A stretch of 64,000 nt of DNA from Actinoallomurus vinaceus (GTDB lineage Bacteria > Actinomycetota > Actinomycetes > Streptosporangiales > Streptosporangiaceae), in NCBI RefSeq assembly GCF_039542055.1, contig NZ_BAABHK010000015.1, positions 238,268-302,267 on the forward strand, written 5' to 3'. A program made the translations under genes and the position numbers. Numbering within the stretch: position 1 is the first letter of the stretch; each line of letters opens with the position of its first letter. The notes below the pieces were generated by a model. The model worked only from the letters and a program-made list of their open reading frames with translations. It had not been told where the DNA came from and did not search any database. Shown one piece after another: positions 42,193-50,321 of this stretch.

Positions 42193-42606
42193 GTTCCGGC
42201 TCCTTCCGGCGGGCGACGGCGCGGGCCGTGTCGGAGAGTGACGGCGTCGAGCGACGACTGTATCCGGACCGTCGCGGTCCGCCGCCATCCGGCCCGGCGA
42301 TCGAGGCGACCGCGGCCGTGGGAGCAGGCGTCCGATACCGAACGCAACAAGGATGTCTTCCGGCTGTAACAAATAGGCCTCCCGATTCGTTCAATCGAAC
42401 AAAAGCCGACATGATCGATGCTGTTGATTCCGCCGTGCCGGATCGGTGAACCGGCCGGACGGCGGTTCGCGCTTCGGGTGGCCGTTGCGGTATCAATGAG
42501 GATTCCGATGAACGGGGCAAAACGGTTGAATACGAACATAAAGGGCATTCCACTGCCTCGCCGACGAGCGGCAGTGAGCTGCGAGAGGCTCCCTGGCAGG
42601 TCTCCG
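42193..42606. other. 414-bp intergenic region, no gene seen
   Basis: Lies between the divergent TauE-type gene and the STAS gene. It is less GC-rich than the surroundings at 42340-42430 and 42520-42550, and holds a small inverted repeat TTCG-TTCAAT-CGAA around 42392. An open frame runs from 42418 into the STAS gene but its codons do not resemble the STAS family. Presumably contains both promoters; I could not assign hexamers. Confidence 0.4.
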
Positions 42607-42984
42607 ATGGCGCGCGGGGGCGCGCACCGGTGTCAGATGGCCGGCCGCGCGATGGCCGCCACGGTGGTGCGGCGCGATGGCGCGGTCGCGGTCGTGGCGG
42701 TCGGCGGTGAGATCGACGTGCAGACGGCGGGGCGGCTGCGCGCGGATCTCCTGACGCTGATCGACGGCGGTCACATCCACCTCGTCGTCGACTTCGAGGC
42801 CGTGCGCTTCTGCGACGCCGCCGGGCTCGGCGTGCTGGTCGCGGTGGCAAACCGGCTCCGGGAGAAGGGCGGCACGCTCTGCCTCGCGCGGGTGCGGCCC
42901 GCTCAGCGGAGGATTCTGCGAATCACCCGGCTCGACGAGCTGTTCCCCACATATGACACCGTTGACGAGGCGTTTCAGCACTGA
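42607..42984 (+). CDS. STAS-domain anti-sigma factor antagonist-like protein
   Basis: About 125 residues; start uncertain between ATG 42607, 42637 and 42652. The STAS core is clear: VAVVAVGGEIDVQTAGRLRADL, HLVVDFEAVRFCDAAGLGVLVA, GTLCLARVRPAQRRILRITRLDELF. In SpoIIAA-like antagonists the phosphorylated residue is Ser in DSSG/DSTG; here it reads DAAG, so regulation by phosphorylation at that site is not possible. It may act constitutively or bind another partner. 96 bp upstream of an orphan histidine kinase. Confidence 0.85.
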   Translation: MARGGAHRCQMAGRAMAATVVRRDGAVAVVAVGGEIDVQTAGRLRADLLTLIDGGHIHLVVDFEAVRFCDAAGLGVLVAVANRLREKGGTLCLARVRPAQRRILRITRLDELFPTYDTVDEAFQH

Positions 42985-43080
42985 CTTGTGCTGGGCGACA
43001 TGTCGGGTACACCGGTCATTACGCCTCCGGCGTGGCGGGATTTCCGCCGTCCGCACTAGAGTCAGGCTGTCGCAGTCAAT

Positions 43081-44202
43081 ATGGAGCCGGGGGAGGTGGC
43101 GGAGGCCGTGGGCGAACCGGTTCCGCGTGGCTCTGAGCCTTCCGCCGGGCGGGCGGCGTCGGACGGGGTCTGCCCCGATTCGCTGCCCGACGGGTTGCTC
43201 GTGGCCGACGCCGACCGGAGGGTCGTCGTGTTCAACCGCGCCGCGGTGCGGCTGACCGGCATCCCGAAGGCCGAGGCGCTCGGCCGCGACTTCGCCGGTG
43301 TCCTGCCGCTGCGCGACGCCGACGGCCGGGACTGGTGGAAGTGCCTCGACCCGTACGGCGGGCTGGCGATCCGCACCCGTCACCCGGAGCGGCCGCTCTA
43401 CCTCGGTGACGGGCCCGAGCTGCTCGTCACCGCCTCCTACGACCGCGAGCCGGACGGCACCGTGCGCTCGTTCACCGTCGCCCTGCGCGACGCGGCCGAG
43501 CGCGCCCGCCACGAGCGCGGCCGGGCGGACCTCGTCTCCACCGTCGCGCACGAGCTGCGGTCGCCGCTGACCAGCGTCAAGGGCTTCACCGCCACCCTGC
43601 TGGCCAAGTGGCACCGGTTCAACGACGACCAGAAGCGCGTCATGCTCGAGACGGTCAACTCCGACGCCGACCGGGTGACCCGGCTGATCACCGAGCTGCT
43701 CGACGTCTCCCGCATCGAAGCGGGCCGGCTGGAGATGCGCCGCCAGGTCGTCGACGTCGTCGAGGAGGCCCGCAAGATCATCGCCGGCCGGGTGGCCGCG
43801 GGTGATTCGCCGGACCGGTTCAAGCTGGAGGTGCCGGGCGAGCTGCCCGAGATGTGGCTCGATCCCGACAAGATCGACCAGATCCTCGGGAACCTCGTGG
43901 AGAACGCCGTCCGGCACGGTGCTGGTACTGTGACGATCGTGGTGGAGCCGGACGCGAGCACGCGGGGAGCCGTCGTCGCCGTGCGCGACGAGGGCGAGGG
44001 CATCCCGCCCGAGGCGGCTCAGCGCGTCTTCCGCCAGTTCTGGCGCGGCCACGGCCAGCCCCGCGGGGGCACCGGCCTCGGCCTCTACATCGTGAAGGGC
44101 CTCGTCGAGGCGCACGGCGGCACCATCGCCGTGCGGCGCGCCCCCAGCGGCGGCGCCGAGTTCCGATTTAGCCTGCCCGCCGGGGCTCCAGACTTCGCCT
44201 GA
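43081..44202 (+). CDS. PAS-domain sensor histidine kinase (orphan)
   Basis: 373 residues, no membrane segment. A PAS domain (about 35-150: DSLPDGLLVADADRRVVVFN, LTGIPKAEALGRDFAGVLP) is followed by the phospho-acceptor H-box STVAHELRSPLTSVKGF, the N-box ILGNLVENAVRHG and the ATP-lid boxes VRDEGEGIPPE and GGTGLGLYIVKGLVEAHGG. A cytosolic sensor with no response regulator gene nearby. ATG 43081 is used; an in-frame GTG at 43108 with a G-rich stretch before it is an alternative. Confidence 0.9.
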   Translation: MEPGEVAEAVGEPVPRGSEPSAGRAASDGVCPDSLPDGLLVADADRRVVVFNRAAVRLTGIPKAEALGRDFAGVLPLRDADGRDWWKCLDPYGGLAIRTRHPERPLYLGDGPELLVTASYDREPDGTVRSFTVALRDAAERARHERGRADLVSTVAHELRSPLTSVKGFTATLLAKWHRFNDDQKRVMLETVNSDADRVTRLITELLDVSRIEAGRLEMRRQVVDVVEEARKIIAGRVAAGDSPDRFKLEVPGELPEMWLDPDKIDQILGNLVENAVRHGAGTVTIVVEPDASTRGAVVAVRDEGEGIPPEAAQRVFRQFWRGHGQPRGGTGLGLYIVKGLVEAHGGTIAVRRAPSGGAEFRFSLPAGAPDFA

Positions 44203-44251
44203 GAGCGCCGCGGGCTTTCCGACCGGCACGGGTCCGCCATGATCGTGTAAT

Positions 44252-44268
44252 GGCCCGGATCCCGGGCC
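44252..44268 (+). terminator. Short hairpin after the histidine kinase gene
   Basis: GGCCCGG (44252-44258) pairs with CCGGGCC (44262-44268) around ATC, 50 nt after the kinase stop and 62 nt before pheS. Probably separates the two transcription units. Confidence 0.45.
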
Positions 44269-44329
44269 GGAGGCCGTGCGCCGACTAGACTCGATCGCCG
44301 TTCCGCCACTGCTGGAGTAATCCAAACTC

Positions 44330-45439
44330 ATGTCCGCACCGAATAAGTCATATGACCCCGTCGAGGTCACCGCGCTCCACCCGGACGAGGTGGCCCGCGC
44401 GCGCGACGAGGCGCTCGCCGCGATCGCGGCGGCCGCGAGCCTCGACGAGCTGAAGCAGGTCCGCCTGGCCCACGCCGGCGACCGCTCGCCCCTCGCGCTC
44501 GCCAACCGGGAGATCGGCGCCCTGCCGCCGCAGGCCAAGGCCGAGGCCGGCAAACGCGTCGGCACCGCCCGCCGCGAGGTCTCCGACGCGCTCAAGACGC
44601 GTCAGGCCGAGCTGGAGGAGGAGCGCGATCAGCGCGTCCTCGTCGAGGAGGCCGTCGACGTCACGCTGCCGTGGGACCGCACGCCGCGCGGCGCCCGGCA
44701 CCCGGTGACGACGATCGCCGAGCGCATGGCCGACGTCTTCGTCTCCATGGGCTTCGAGCTGGCCGAGGGCCCCGAGGTCGAGGCCGAGTGGTTCAACTTC
44801 GACGCGCTGAACTTCCCGCCCGCCCACCCGGCGCGGGAGATGCAGGACACCTTCTTCGTCGAGTCGGAGGACTCCGGCCTCGTCCTGCGGACCCACACCT
44901 CGCCGGTGCAGATCCGCGCCCTGCTGACCCGTGAGCTGCCGGTCTACGTCGTCTGTACCGGCCGCACCTTCCGCACCGACGAACTCGACGCGACGCACAG
45001 CCCCGTCTTCCACCAGATGGAGGGCCTCGTCGTCGACGAGGGCATCACCATGGCCGACCTGCGCGGGGCCATCGGCGCGTTCGTCACCGGGATGTTCGGC
45101 GAAGGGCTCAAGACCCGCTTCCGCCCGTACTACTTCCCGTTCACCGAGCCGTCCGCCGAGGTCGACATGCAGTGCTTCGTCTGCCGCGGGGCCTCGGCCG
45201 AGCCGGGCGGCGAGCCCTGCCGCACGTGCCGGTCGGAGGGCTGGATCGAGCTGGGCGGCTGCGGCATGGTCAACCCGCGCGTGCTGGTCGCCGCAGGGGT
45301 CGACCCGGAGCGCTACAGCGGCTGGGCGTTCGGCCTGGGCGTCGAGCGCACGCTGATGTTCCGGCACGGGGTCGAGGACATGCACGACATGTTCGAGGGT
45401 GACGTGCGCTTCACCCAGGCGTTCGGGATGGAGATCTGA
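44330..45439 (+). CDS. pheS: Phenylalanine-tRNA ligase alpha subunit
   Basis: 369 residues. N-terminal coiled coil, then the class II core with motif 2 (TGRTFRTDELDATHSPVFHQMEG), the Phe-site region QCFVCRGASAEPGGEPCRTC (with four Cys, a zinc-like insertion) and motif 3 (YSGWAFGLGVERTLMFRHGVEDMHDMFEGD). Overlaps pheT by one base. An upstream TAGACT (near 44285) could be its -10. Confidence 0.96.
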   Translation: MSAPNKSYDPVEVTALHPDEVARARDEALAAIAAAASLDELKQVRLAHAGDRSPLALANREIGALPPQAKAEAGKRVGTARREVSDALKTRQAELEEERDQRVLVEEAVDVTLPWDRTPRGARHPVTTIAERMADVFVSMGFELAEGPEVEAEWFNFDALNFPPAHPAREMQDTFFVESEDSGLVLRTHTSPVQIRALLTRELPVYVVCTGRTFRTDELDATHSPVFHQMEGLVVDEGITMADLRGAIGAFVTGMFGEGLKTRFRPYYFPFTEPSAEVDMQCFVCRGASAEPGGEPCRTCRSEGWIELGGCGMVNPRVLVAAGVDPERYSGWAFGLGVERTLMFRHGVEDMHDMFEGDVRFTQAFGMEI

Positions 45440-47919
45440 TGCGCGTCCCTGTTTCGTGGCTGCGGGAGTACGCCGAGCTGCCCGCCGAGGTCACCGCGCG
45501 TGACATCGCCCAGAAGCTGATCGCCGCCGGCCTGGAGGTCGAGTCCGTCGACGCGGTCGGGCACGACGTGACCGGCGTCATCACCGGGCAGGTCCTCGAG
45601 ATCGAGGAGCTCGCCGGTTTCAAGAAGCCGATCCGCTTCTGCCAGGTCGACGTCGGCGAAAGCGAGCCGCGCGGCATCGTCTGCGGCGCGACCAACTTCG
45701 TCGCCGGCGACCGCGTGCCGGTCGCGCTGCCGGGCGCGGTCCTGCCCGGCGGGTTCGCGATCGCCGCGCGCAAGACGTACGGGCGAGTCTCCGACGGCAT
45801 GATCTGCTCCGAGGCCGAGCTCGGCCTGGCCGAGAGCAGCCCGGGCATCCTCATCCTGCCGCCGGACACGCCCCTCGGGGCGGACTTCGTCGAGCTGGCC
45901 GGGCTGCGCGACGAGGTGCTCGACATCGGGATCACGCCCGACCGCGGTTACACCGCCTCGATCCGCGGCATGGCGCGCGAGGCCGCGACGGCGTACGGCG
46001 TGCCGTTCCACGACCCCGCCGCCGTCGAGCTCCCGGCCGAGACCGGGGAGTCGTACCCGGCGAGCATCGCGGACCCGACCGGCTGCGACCGCTTCGTCCT
46101 GCGGGAGGTGCGCGGCTTCGCGCCGGACGCGCCGACGCCGCTGTGGATGCGGGTCCGGCTGACCCGTGCCGGGATGCGCTCGGTGTCCCTGGCCGTCGAC
46201 GTCACCAACTACCTGATGCTCGAGCTGGGCCAGCCGCTGCACGCGTTCGACCGGGCGAAGCTGACCGGCCCGGTCGTCGTCCGCCGGGCCGAGCCCGGCG
46301 AGCGGCTCGAGACCCTCGACCATGTCGTACGGGACCTGCACCCGGACGACGTGCTGATCACCGACGCGTCGGGCCCGATCTCGATGGCCGGCACGATGGG
46401 CGGTCTGCACACCGAGATCGACGAGAAGTCGACCGACATGGTGATCGAGGGCGCGCACTTCTCGGCGAGCGACCTGGCGCGGCAGGGCCGCCGCCACAAG
46501 CTCAAGAGCGAGGCGCTGTACCGCTTCGAGCGCGGCGTGGATCGCGAGCTGCCGCTGGTGGCGACCCACAAGGCCGTGCGGATGCTGGCCGAGCTCGGCG
46601 GCGCGGAGATCCTGCCCGGCGTGACGCACGCCGAGGCGCCGGCGGAGAACGTCACGATCACCATCCCGGCCGACCACCCGGACCGCGTCGCGGGCGTCGC
46701 GTACGGCCGCGACACGGTGGTCAAGCGGCTGCGCGACGTCGGCTGCGAGGTGACGGGCGACGACGTCCTCACCGCGACGCCGCCGTCCTGGCGGCCCGAC
46801 CTTCGCGACCCGAACGACCTCGCCGAAGAGGTCATCCGGCTCGAGGGCTACGAGAACATCCCCGCGCGCGCCCCGCGTTCGGTCGCCGGCCGGGGTCTCA
46901 CCCCGGCGCAGCGCCTGCGCCGCCGCGCCGGCCGGGCCCTCGCCGCGGCCGGATACGACGAGGTGATCAACTACCCGTTCGTGTCCGCGGGCGACTGGGA
47001 CGCCCTGCAGCTGCCCGCCGACGACGCCCGCCGGCGCGCGCTGCGGCTGGCCAACCCGCTCACCGAGGACGAGCCGCTCCTTCGCACGACGCTGCTCCCG
47101 GCGCTGCTGCGCACGCTCCACCGCAACATCGGGCGTGGCTTCGCCGACGTCGCCCTGTTCGAGACGGGTCTCGTCTACCGGCCCCGCCCCGACGCCCCGA
47201 CGCCGCCGCGGCCGCCGGTCGACCGCGCGCCCACGGCGGAGGAGCTCGCCGCCGTCCAGGCGGCACTGCCCGACCAGCCGCTGCGCGTCGCCGTGGTCCT
47301 GGCCGGGCACCGCGAGCCGGCCGGCTGGTGGGGCGAGGGCCGCCCGGCGACCTGGGCCGACGCCATCGAGGCCGCCAGGATCATCGCAGGTGAGGCGGGC
47401 GTCGAGCTGGAGGTCAAGGCCGACCGGCACGCGCCGTGGCACCCCGGCCGCTGCGCCGCGCTGTTCGCCGACGGGACCCTCGTCGGCCACGCGGGGGAGC
47501 TGCACCCCCGGGTGACCAAGGCGTACGACCTGCCGGCCCGCGCCTGCGCGATGGAGCTCGACCTGAGCAGGCTCGAGCCGAAGGCGTCCGGCACCGTGGT
47601 CGCGCCGCACATCGCGACGTACCCGGTGGCCACGCAGGACATCGCGCTGACCGTGGCCGAGCGCGTCCCCGCCGCCGAGGTGGAGGCCGCCCTCCGGGCG
47701 GGCGTCGAGGCGCACGGCGCCGGGGACCTCCTCGAGTCGGTCCGGCTCTTCGACGTGTACACCGGTGAGCAGGTCGGCGAGGGGAACAAGTCGCTCGCCT
47801 ACACACTCCGGTTCCGCGCGTCCGACCGTACGCTCACGGCCGAGGAGACCACCGCCGTCCGGGACGCCGCCGTCGCCGCCGCAGCCGAGCGGGTCGGCGC
47901 CGTCCTCCGCGGAGCCTGA
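45439..47919 (+). CDS. pheT: Phenylalanine-tRNA ligase beta subunit
   Basis: 826 residues. Order: B1/tRNA-binding domain (about 40-150, with VCGATNFVAGDRVPVALPGA), B3/B4 editing domain (GCDRFVLREVRG, DVTNYLMLELGQPLHAFD), B5 domain, catalytic-like core (INYPFVSAGDWDALQL, GRGFADVALFETGLVY) and the C-terminal FDX-ACB anticodon-binding domain (YPVATQDIALTVAERV). Forms the alpha2beta2 enzyme with PheS. A long inverted repeat follows 3 nt after the stop. Confidence 0.96.
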   Translation: MRVPVSWLREYAELPAEVTARDIAQKLIAAGLEVESVDAVGHDVTGVITGQVLEIEELAGFKKPIRFCQVDVGESEPRGIVCGATNFVAGDRVPVALPGAVLPGGFAIAARKTYGRVSDGMICSEAELGLAESSPGILILPPDTPLGADFVELAGLRDEVLDIGITPDRGYTASIRGMAREAATAYGVPFHDPAAVELPAETGESYPASIADPTGCDRFVLREVRGFAPDAPTPLWMRVRLTRAGMRSVSLAVDVTNYLMLELGQPLHAFDRAKLTGPVVVRRAEPGERLETLDHVVRDLHPDDVLITDASGPISMAGTMGGLHTEIDEKSTDMVIEGAHFSASDLARQGRRHKLKSEALYRFERGVDRELPLVATHKAVRMLAELGGAEILPGVTHAEAPAENVTITIPADHPDRVAGVAYGRDTVVKRLRDVGCEVTGDDVLTATPPSWRPDLRDPNDLAEEVIRLEGYENIPARAPRSVAGRGLTPAQRLRRRAGRALAAAGYDEVINYPFVSAGDWDALQLPADDARRRALRLANPLTEDEPLLRTTLLPALLRTLHRNIGRGFADVALFETGLVYRPRPDAPTPPRPPVDRAPTAEELAAVQAALPDQPLRVAVVLAGHREPAGWWGEGRPATWADAIEAARIIAGEAGVELEVKADRHAPWHPGRCAALFADGTLVGHAGELHPRVTKAYDLPARACAMELDLSRLEPKASGTVVAPHIATYPVATQDIALTVAERVPAAEVEAALRAGVEAHGAGDLLESVRLFDVYTGEQVGEGNKSLAYTLRFRASDRTLTAEETTAVRDAAVAAAAERVGAVLRGA

Positions 47920-47922
47920 CTC

Positions 47923-48020
47923 AGGGCGTGTCTCACAGATCCGCGGTCCGGCCGCACGAACGGGATCTGCCAGACACGCCCTAACGCCGCGCCGTGATCA
48001 CATCCGCGTGATCACGGCGC
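47923..48020. repeat. Large inverted repeat and hairpin after pheT
   Basis: AGGGCGTGTCT (47923-47933) is the exact inverse of 47972-47982, and inside it CAGATCC (47936-47942) is inverse to GGATCTG (47963-47969), making a 60-nt imperfect hairpin. Next comes a perfect 13-bp stem: GCGCCGTGATCAC (47989-48001) with 48008-48020. Could act as pheST terminators; the first element, with 11-bp perfect ends, could also be a small non-autonomous mobile element remnant. Confidence 0.6.
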
Positions 48021-48153
48021 CGCGTTCCGGCCGGACACGAGAGGTCGCCGGGTCGGCGCATCAGGTGCCGTCGGGCCACAAGGCTCTGGGGCTCCGAGCG
48101 GCCCCGCCCGCGGCGCTCGGCGGCGCCGCGGGCGAGGCCGGGTGTCTCCGTTC

Positions 48154-50199
48154 TCAGGCCGTTGCGATCGCCGGGTCGCTCGTGCTCGGCCGGCCGGTCT
48201 CGACATGGCCGGCCAACCGCCGGAGGAACGTGTCGTCGTGGTCGGAGACGACCGAAAGGTCGTACCAGCCGTGGCTGCGACGCGCGGACGCCACGTGGAC
48301 GGCGCGGGCGCCCGGCCGGAGCCGGTACGTGGCCGGACGCTCGTTGCCGTAGGCGTCCTTGACCGTCAGCTGAACGGGCTCCTTGCCGTCGTTGACCAGC
48401 GCCAGACTGATCTGCTCGCGGTGGCCGTCGTGGCGTGCCGTCACCTCCGGGGAACCGCTGCCGCCGCGACCCGTGAGCCGCCGGAAGAAGCCGTTCGGGC
48501 CGTGCACCCGGAAGTCGTACGCGCCCTGCCCGCTCCACGTCGCGGAGATCCGTCCGCCCGCCCCCACGGTGTAGGTCCAGGGCCCGCTCGCGTGGGTCGT
48601 GGAGGTCACGTGGAAGGTCGCGGCCGCCTCACCGTGGTCGGCGAAGTCGATCGCCAGACCGCCGGTTCCCACCCGGCCGTCGGCGGCCAGGTCGTACGGC
48701 AGCGGCCGGGCGGGGCGCAGCCCGCGTTCCTGCTTCGGCAGCACCGGCTTCGCCGGCGGCGTCGGCACGTAGTCGGGGTGCCGGTCGCGGTCCGGCGGGA
48801 GGTAACCGCTGGTGTCGGGGAGCGCGGGCATCCGCGCGGCGGTGCGGCCGAAGTCGAACGCCGAGGTCAGGTCGCCGCAGACGGCCCTGCGCCAGCCCGA
48901 GATGTTGGGCTCGTGGACGCCGAAGCGCCTCTCCATGAACCGGATGATCGAGGTGTGGTCGAAGACCTGGGAGCACACCCAGCCGCCCTTGCTCCAGGGC
49001 GACACCACGAACATCGGGACGCGCTGTCCCAGGCCGTACGGGCCGGGGACGCTCTGGCCGGAGCCCGGGAAGATCTCGCCGGCGACGTCGACCGTCGAGC
49101 GGCCCTGCGCCGGGGACGACGGAGGGTACGGCGGCACGGCGTGGTCGAAGAAGCCGTCGTTCTCGTCGTAGGTGACGAACAGCGCCGTCTTGCTCCACAC
49201 GTCCGGGTCGGCCGTCAGCGCGTTCAGGACCTGGGAGATGTACCAGGCGCCGTAGTTGACGGGCCAGTTCGGGTGCTCGGTGAAGGCCTCGGGCGCGGCG
49301 ATCCAGGAGATCTGCGGCAGCCGTCCGTTCAGGACGTCGGCCTTGAGGATGTCGAAGAAACCCTGACCGTGCTTGGCATCGGTGCCGGTCCGTGCCTTGT
49401 CGTACAGCGGGTCGCCGGGCTTCGCGTTCTGGTACTGGGTGAAGTAGAGCAGCGAGTTGTCGCCGTAGTTGCCGATGTAGGCGTCGTTCGTCCATCCCCA
49501 GGAGCCCGGGGCGTCGAGGCCGTCGCCGGCATCCTGGTAGATCTTCCAGGAGATCCCGGCCTTCTCCAGGCGCTCGGGATAGGTCGTCCAGGAGTAGCCC
49601 ACCTCGTCGTTGCCGAGGACCGGGCCGCCTCCCTTGCCGTCGTTGCCGGTGTAGCCGGTCCACATGTAGTAGCGGTTCGGGTCGGTGGGGCCGATCAGCG
49701 AGCAGTGGTAGGCGTCGCAGACCGTGAAGGCGTCGGCCAGGGCGTAGTGGAAGGGGATGTCCTCACGGGTCAGGTACGCCATCGTGGTGGCGGTCTTCGT
49801 CGGCACCCACCTGTCGTACGCGCCGTTGTTCCAGGCGGCGTGCCCGCCGTTCCAGCTGTGGTCGAGGTCCTGGAGGAACCGCAGGCCGAGGTCGGTCGCG
49901 TCCGGGTGGAACGGGAGGACGTCCTTGGTCCCGTCGGACTGGTACCAGACCGGCTTGCCGCTCGGCAGCGTCACCGGGTGCGGATCGCCGAATCCGCGCA
50001 CGCCGCGCAGCGTGCCGAAGTAGTGGTCGAAGGACCGGTTCTCCTGCATGAGGACCACGATGTGCTCGATGTCCCGCAGCGTGCCGGTGCGGCGGGCCGC
50101 GGGGACCTCCGCCGCGCGGGCGATGCTCGTGGACAGTGCGGTCATCGCGGCCGTCCCACCGGCGAGTTGCATGAATCGTCGACGGTTGATGTCGGACAT
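48154..50199 (-). CDS. Tat-exported phosphocholine-specific phospholipase C
   Basis: 681 residues. Twin-arginine signal INRRRFMQLAGGTAAM with a cleavage region near ARAAEV (about 30). The catalytic domain of the PLC/AcpA superfamily begins IEHIVVLMQENRSFDHYFGTL, the family's metal/active-site signature; further conserved parts are YHCSLIGPTDPNRYYMWTG, VTYDENDGFFDHAVPP and VPMFVVSPWSKGGWV. Two C-terminal DUF756-type beta domains follow (about 480-670). Secreted enzyme splitting phosphatidylcholine or sphingomyelin and releasing phosphocholine; often phosphate-regulated, but no Pho box was identified here. Confidence 0.92.
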   Translation of the reverse strand: MSDINRRRFMQLAGGTAAMTALSTSIARAAEVPAARRTGTLRDIEHIVVLMQENRSFDHYFGTLRGVRGFGDPHPVTLPSGKPVWYQSDGTKDVLPFHPDATDLGLRFLQDLDHSWNGGHAAWNNGAYDRWVPTKTATTMAYLTREDIPFHYALADAFTVCDAYHCSLIGPTDPNRYYMWTGYTGNDGKGGGPVLGNDEVGYSWTTYPERLEKAGISWKIYQDAGDGLDAPGSWGWTNDAYIGNYGDNSLLYFTQYQNAKPGDPLYDKARTGTDAKHGQGFFDILKADVLNGRLPQISWIAAPEAFTEHPNWPVNYGAWYISQVLNALTADPDVWSKTALFVTYDENDGFFDHAVPPYPPSSPAQGRSTVDVAGEIFPGSGQSVPGPYGLGQRVPMFVVSPWSKGGWVCSQVFDHTSIIRFMERRFGVHEPNISGWRRAVCGDLTSAFDFGRTAARMPALPDTSGYLPPDRDRHPDYVPTPPAKPVLPKQERGLRPARPLPYDLAADGRVGTGGLAIDFADHGEAAATFHVTSTTHASGPWTYTVGAGGRISATWSGQGAYDFRVHGPNGFFRRLTGRGGSGSPEVTARHDGHREQISLALVNDGKEPVQLTVKDAYGNERPATYRLRPGARAVHVASARRSHGWYDLSVVSDHDDTFLRRLAGHVETGRPSTSDPAIATA

Positions 50200-50321
50200 G
50201 AAAGGCCTGCCTCGGGGTCGGGTCAGCGGGGCAGGACAGTGTTCTCAAGCGATTCGCAACTCTCCGCTGCGGAAGGGGGAAATCGGGAAGAAGCCTTGGC
50301 CAACCGGTGGGTCGCCGGGAG

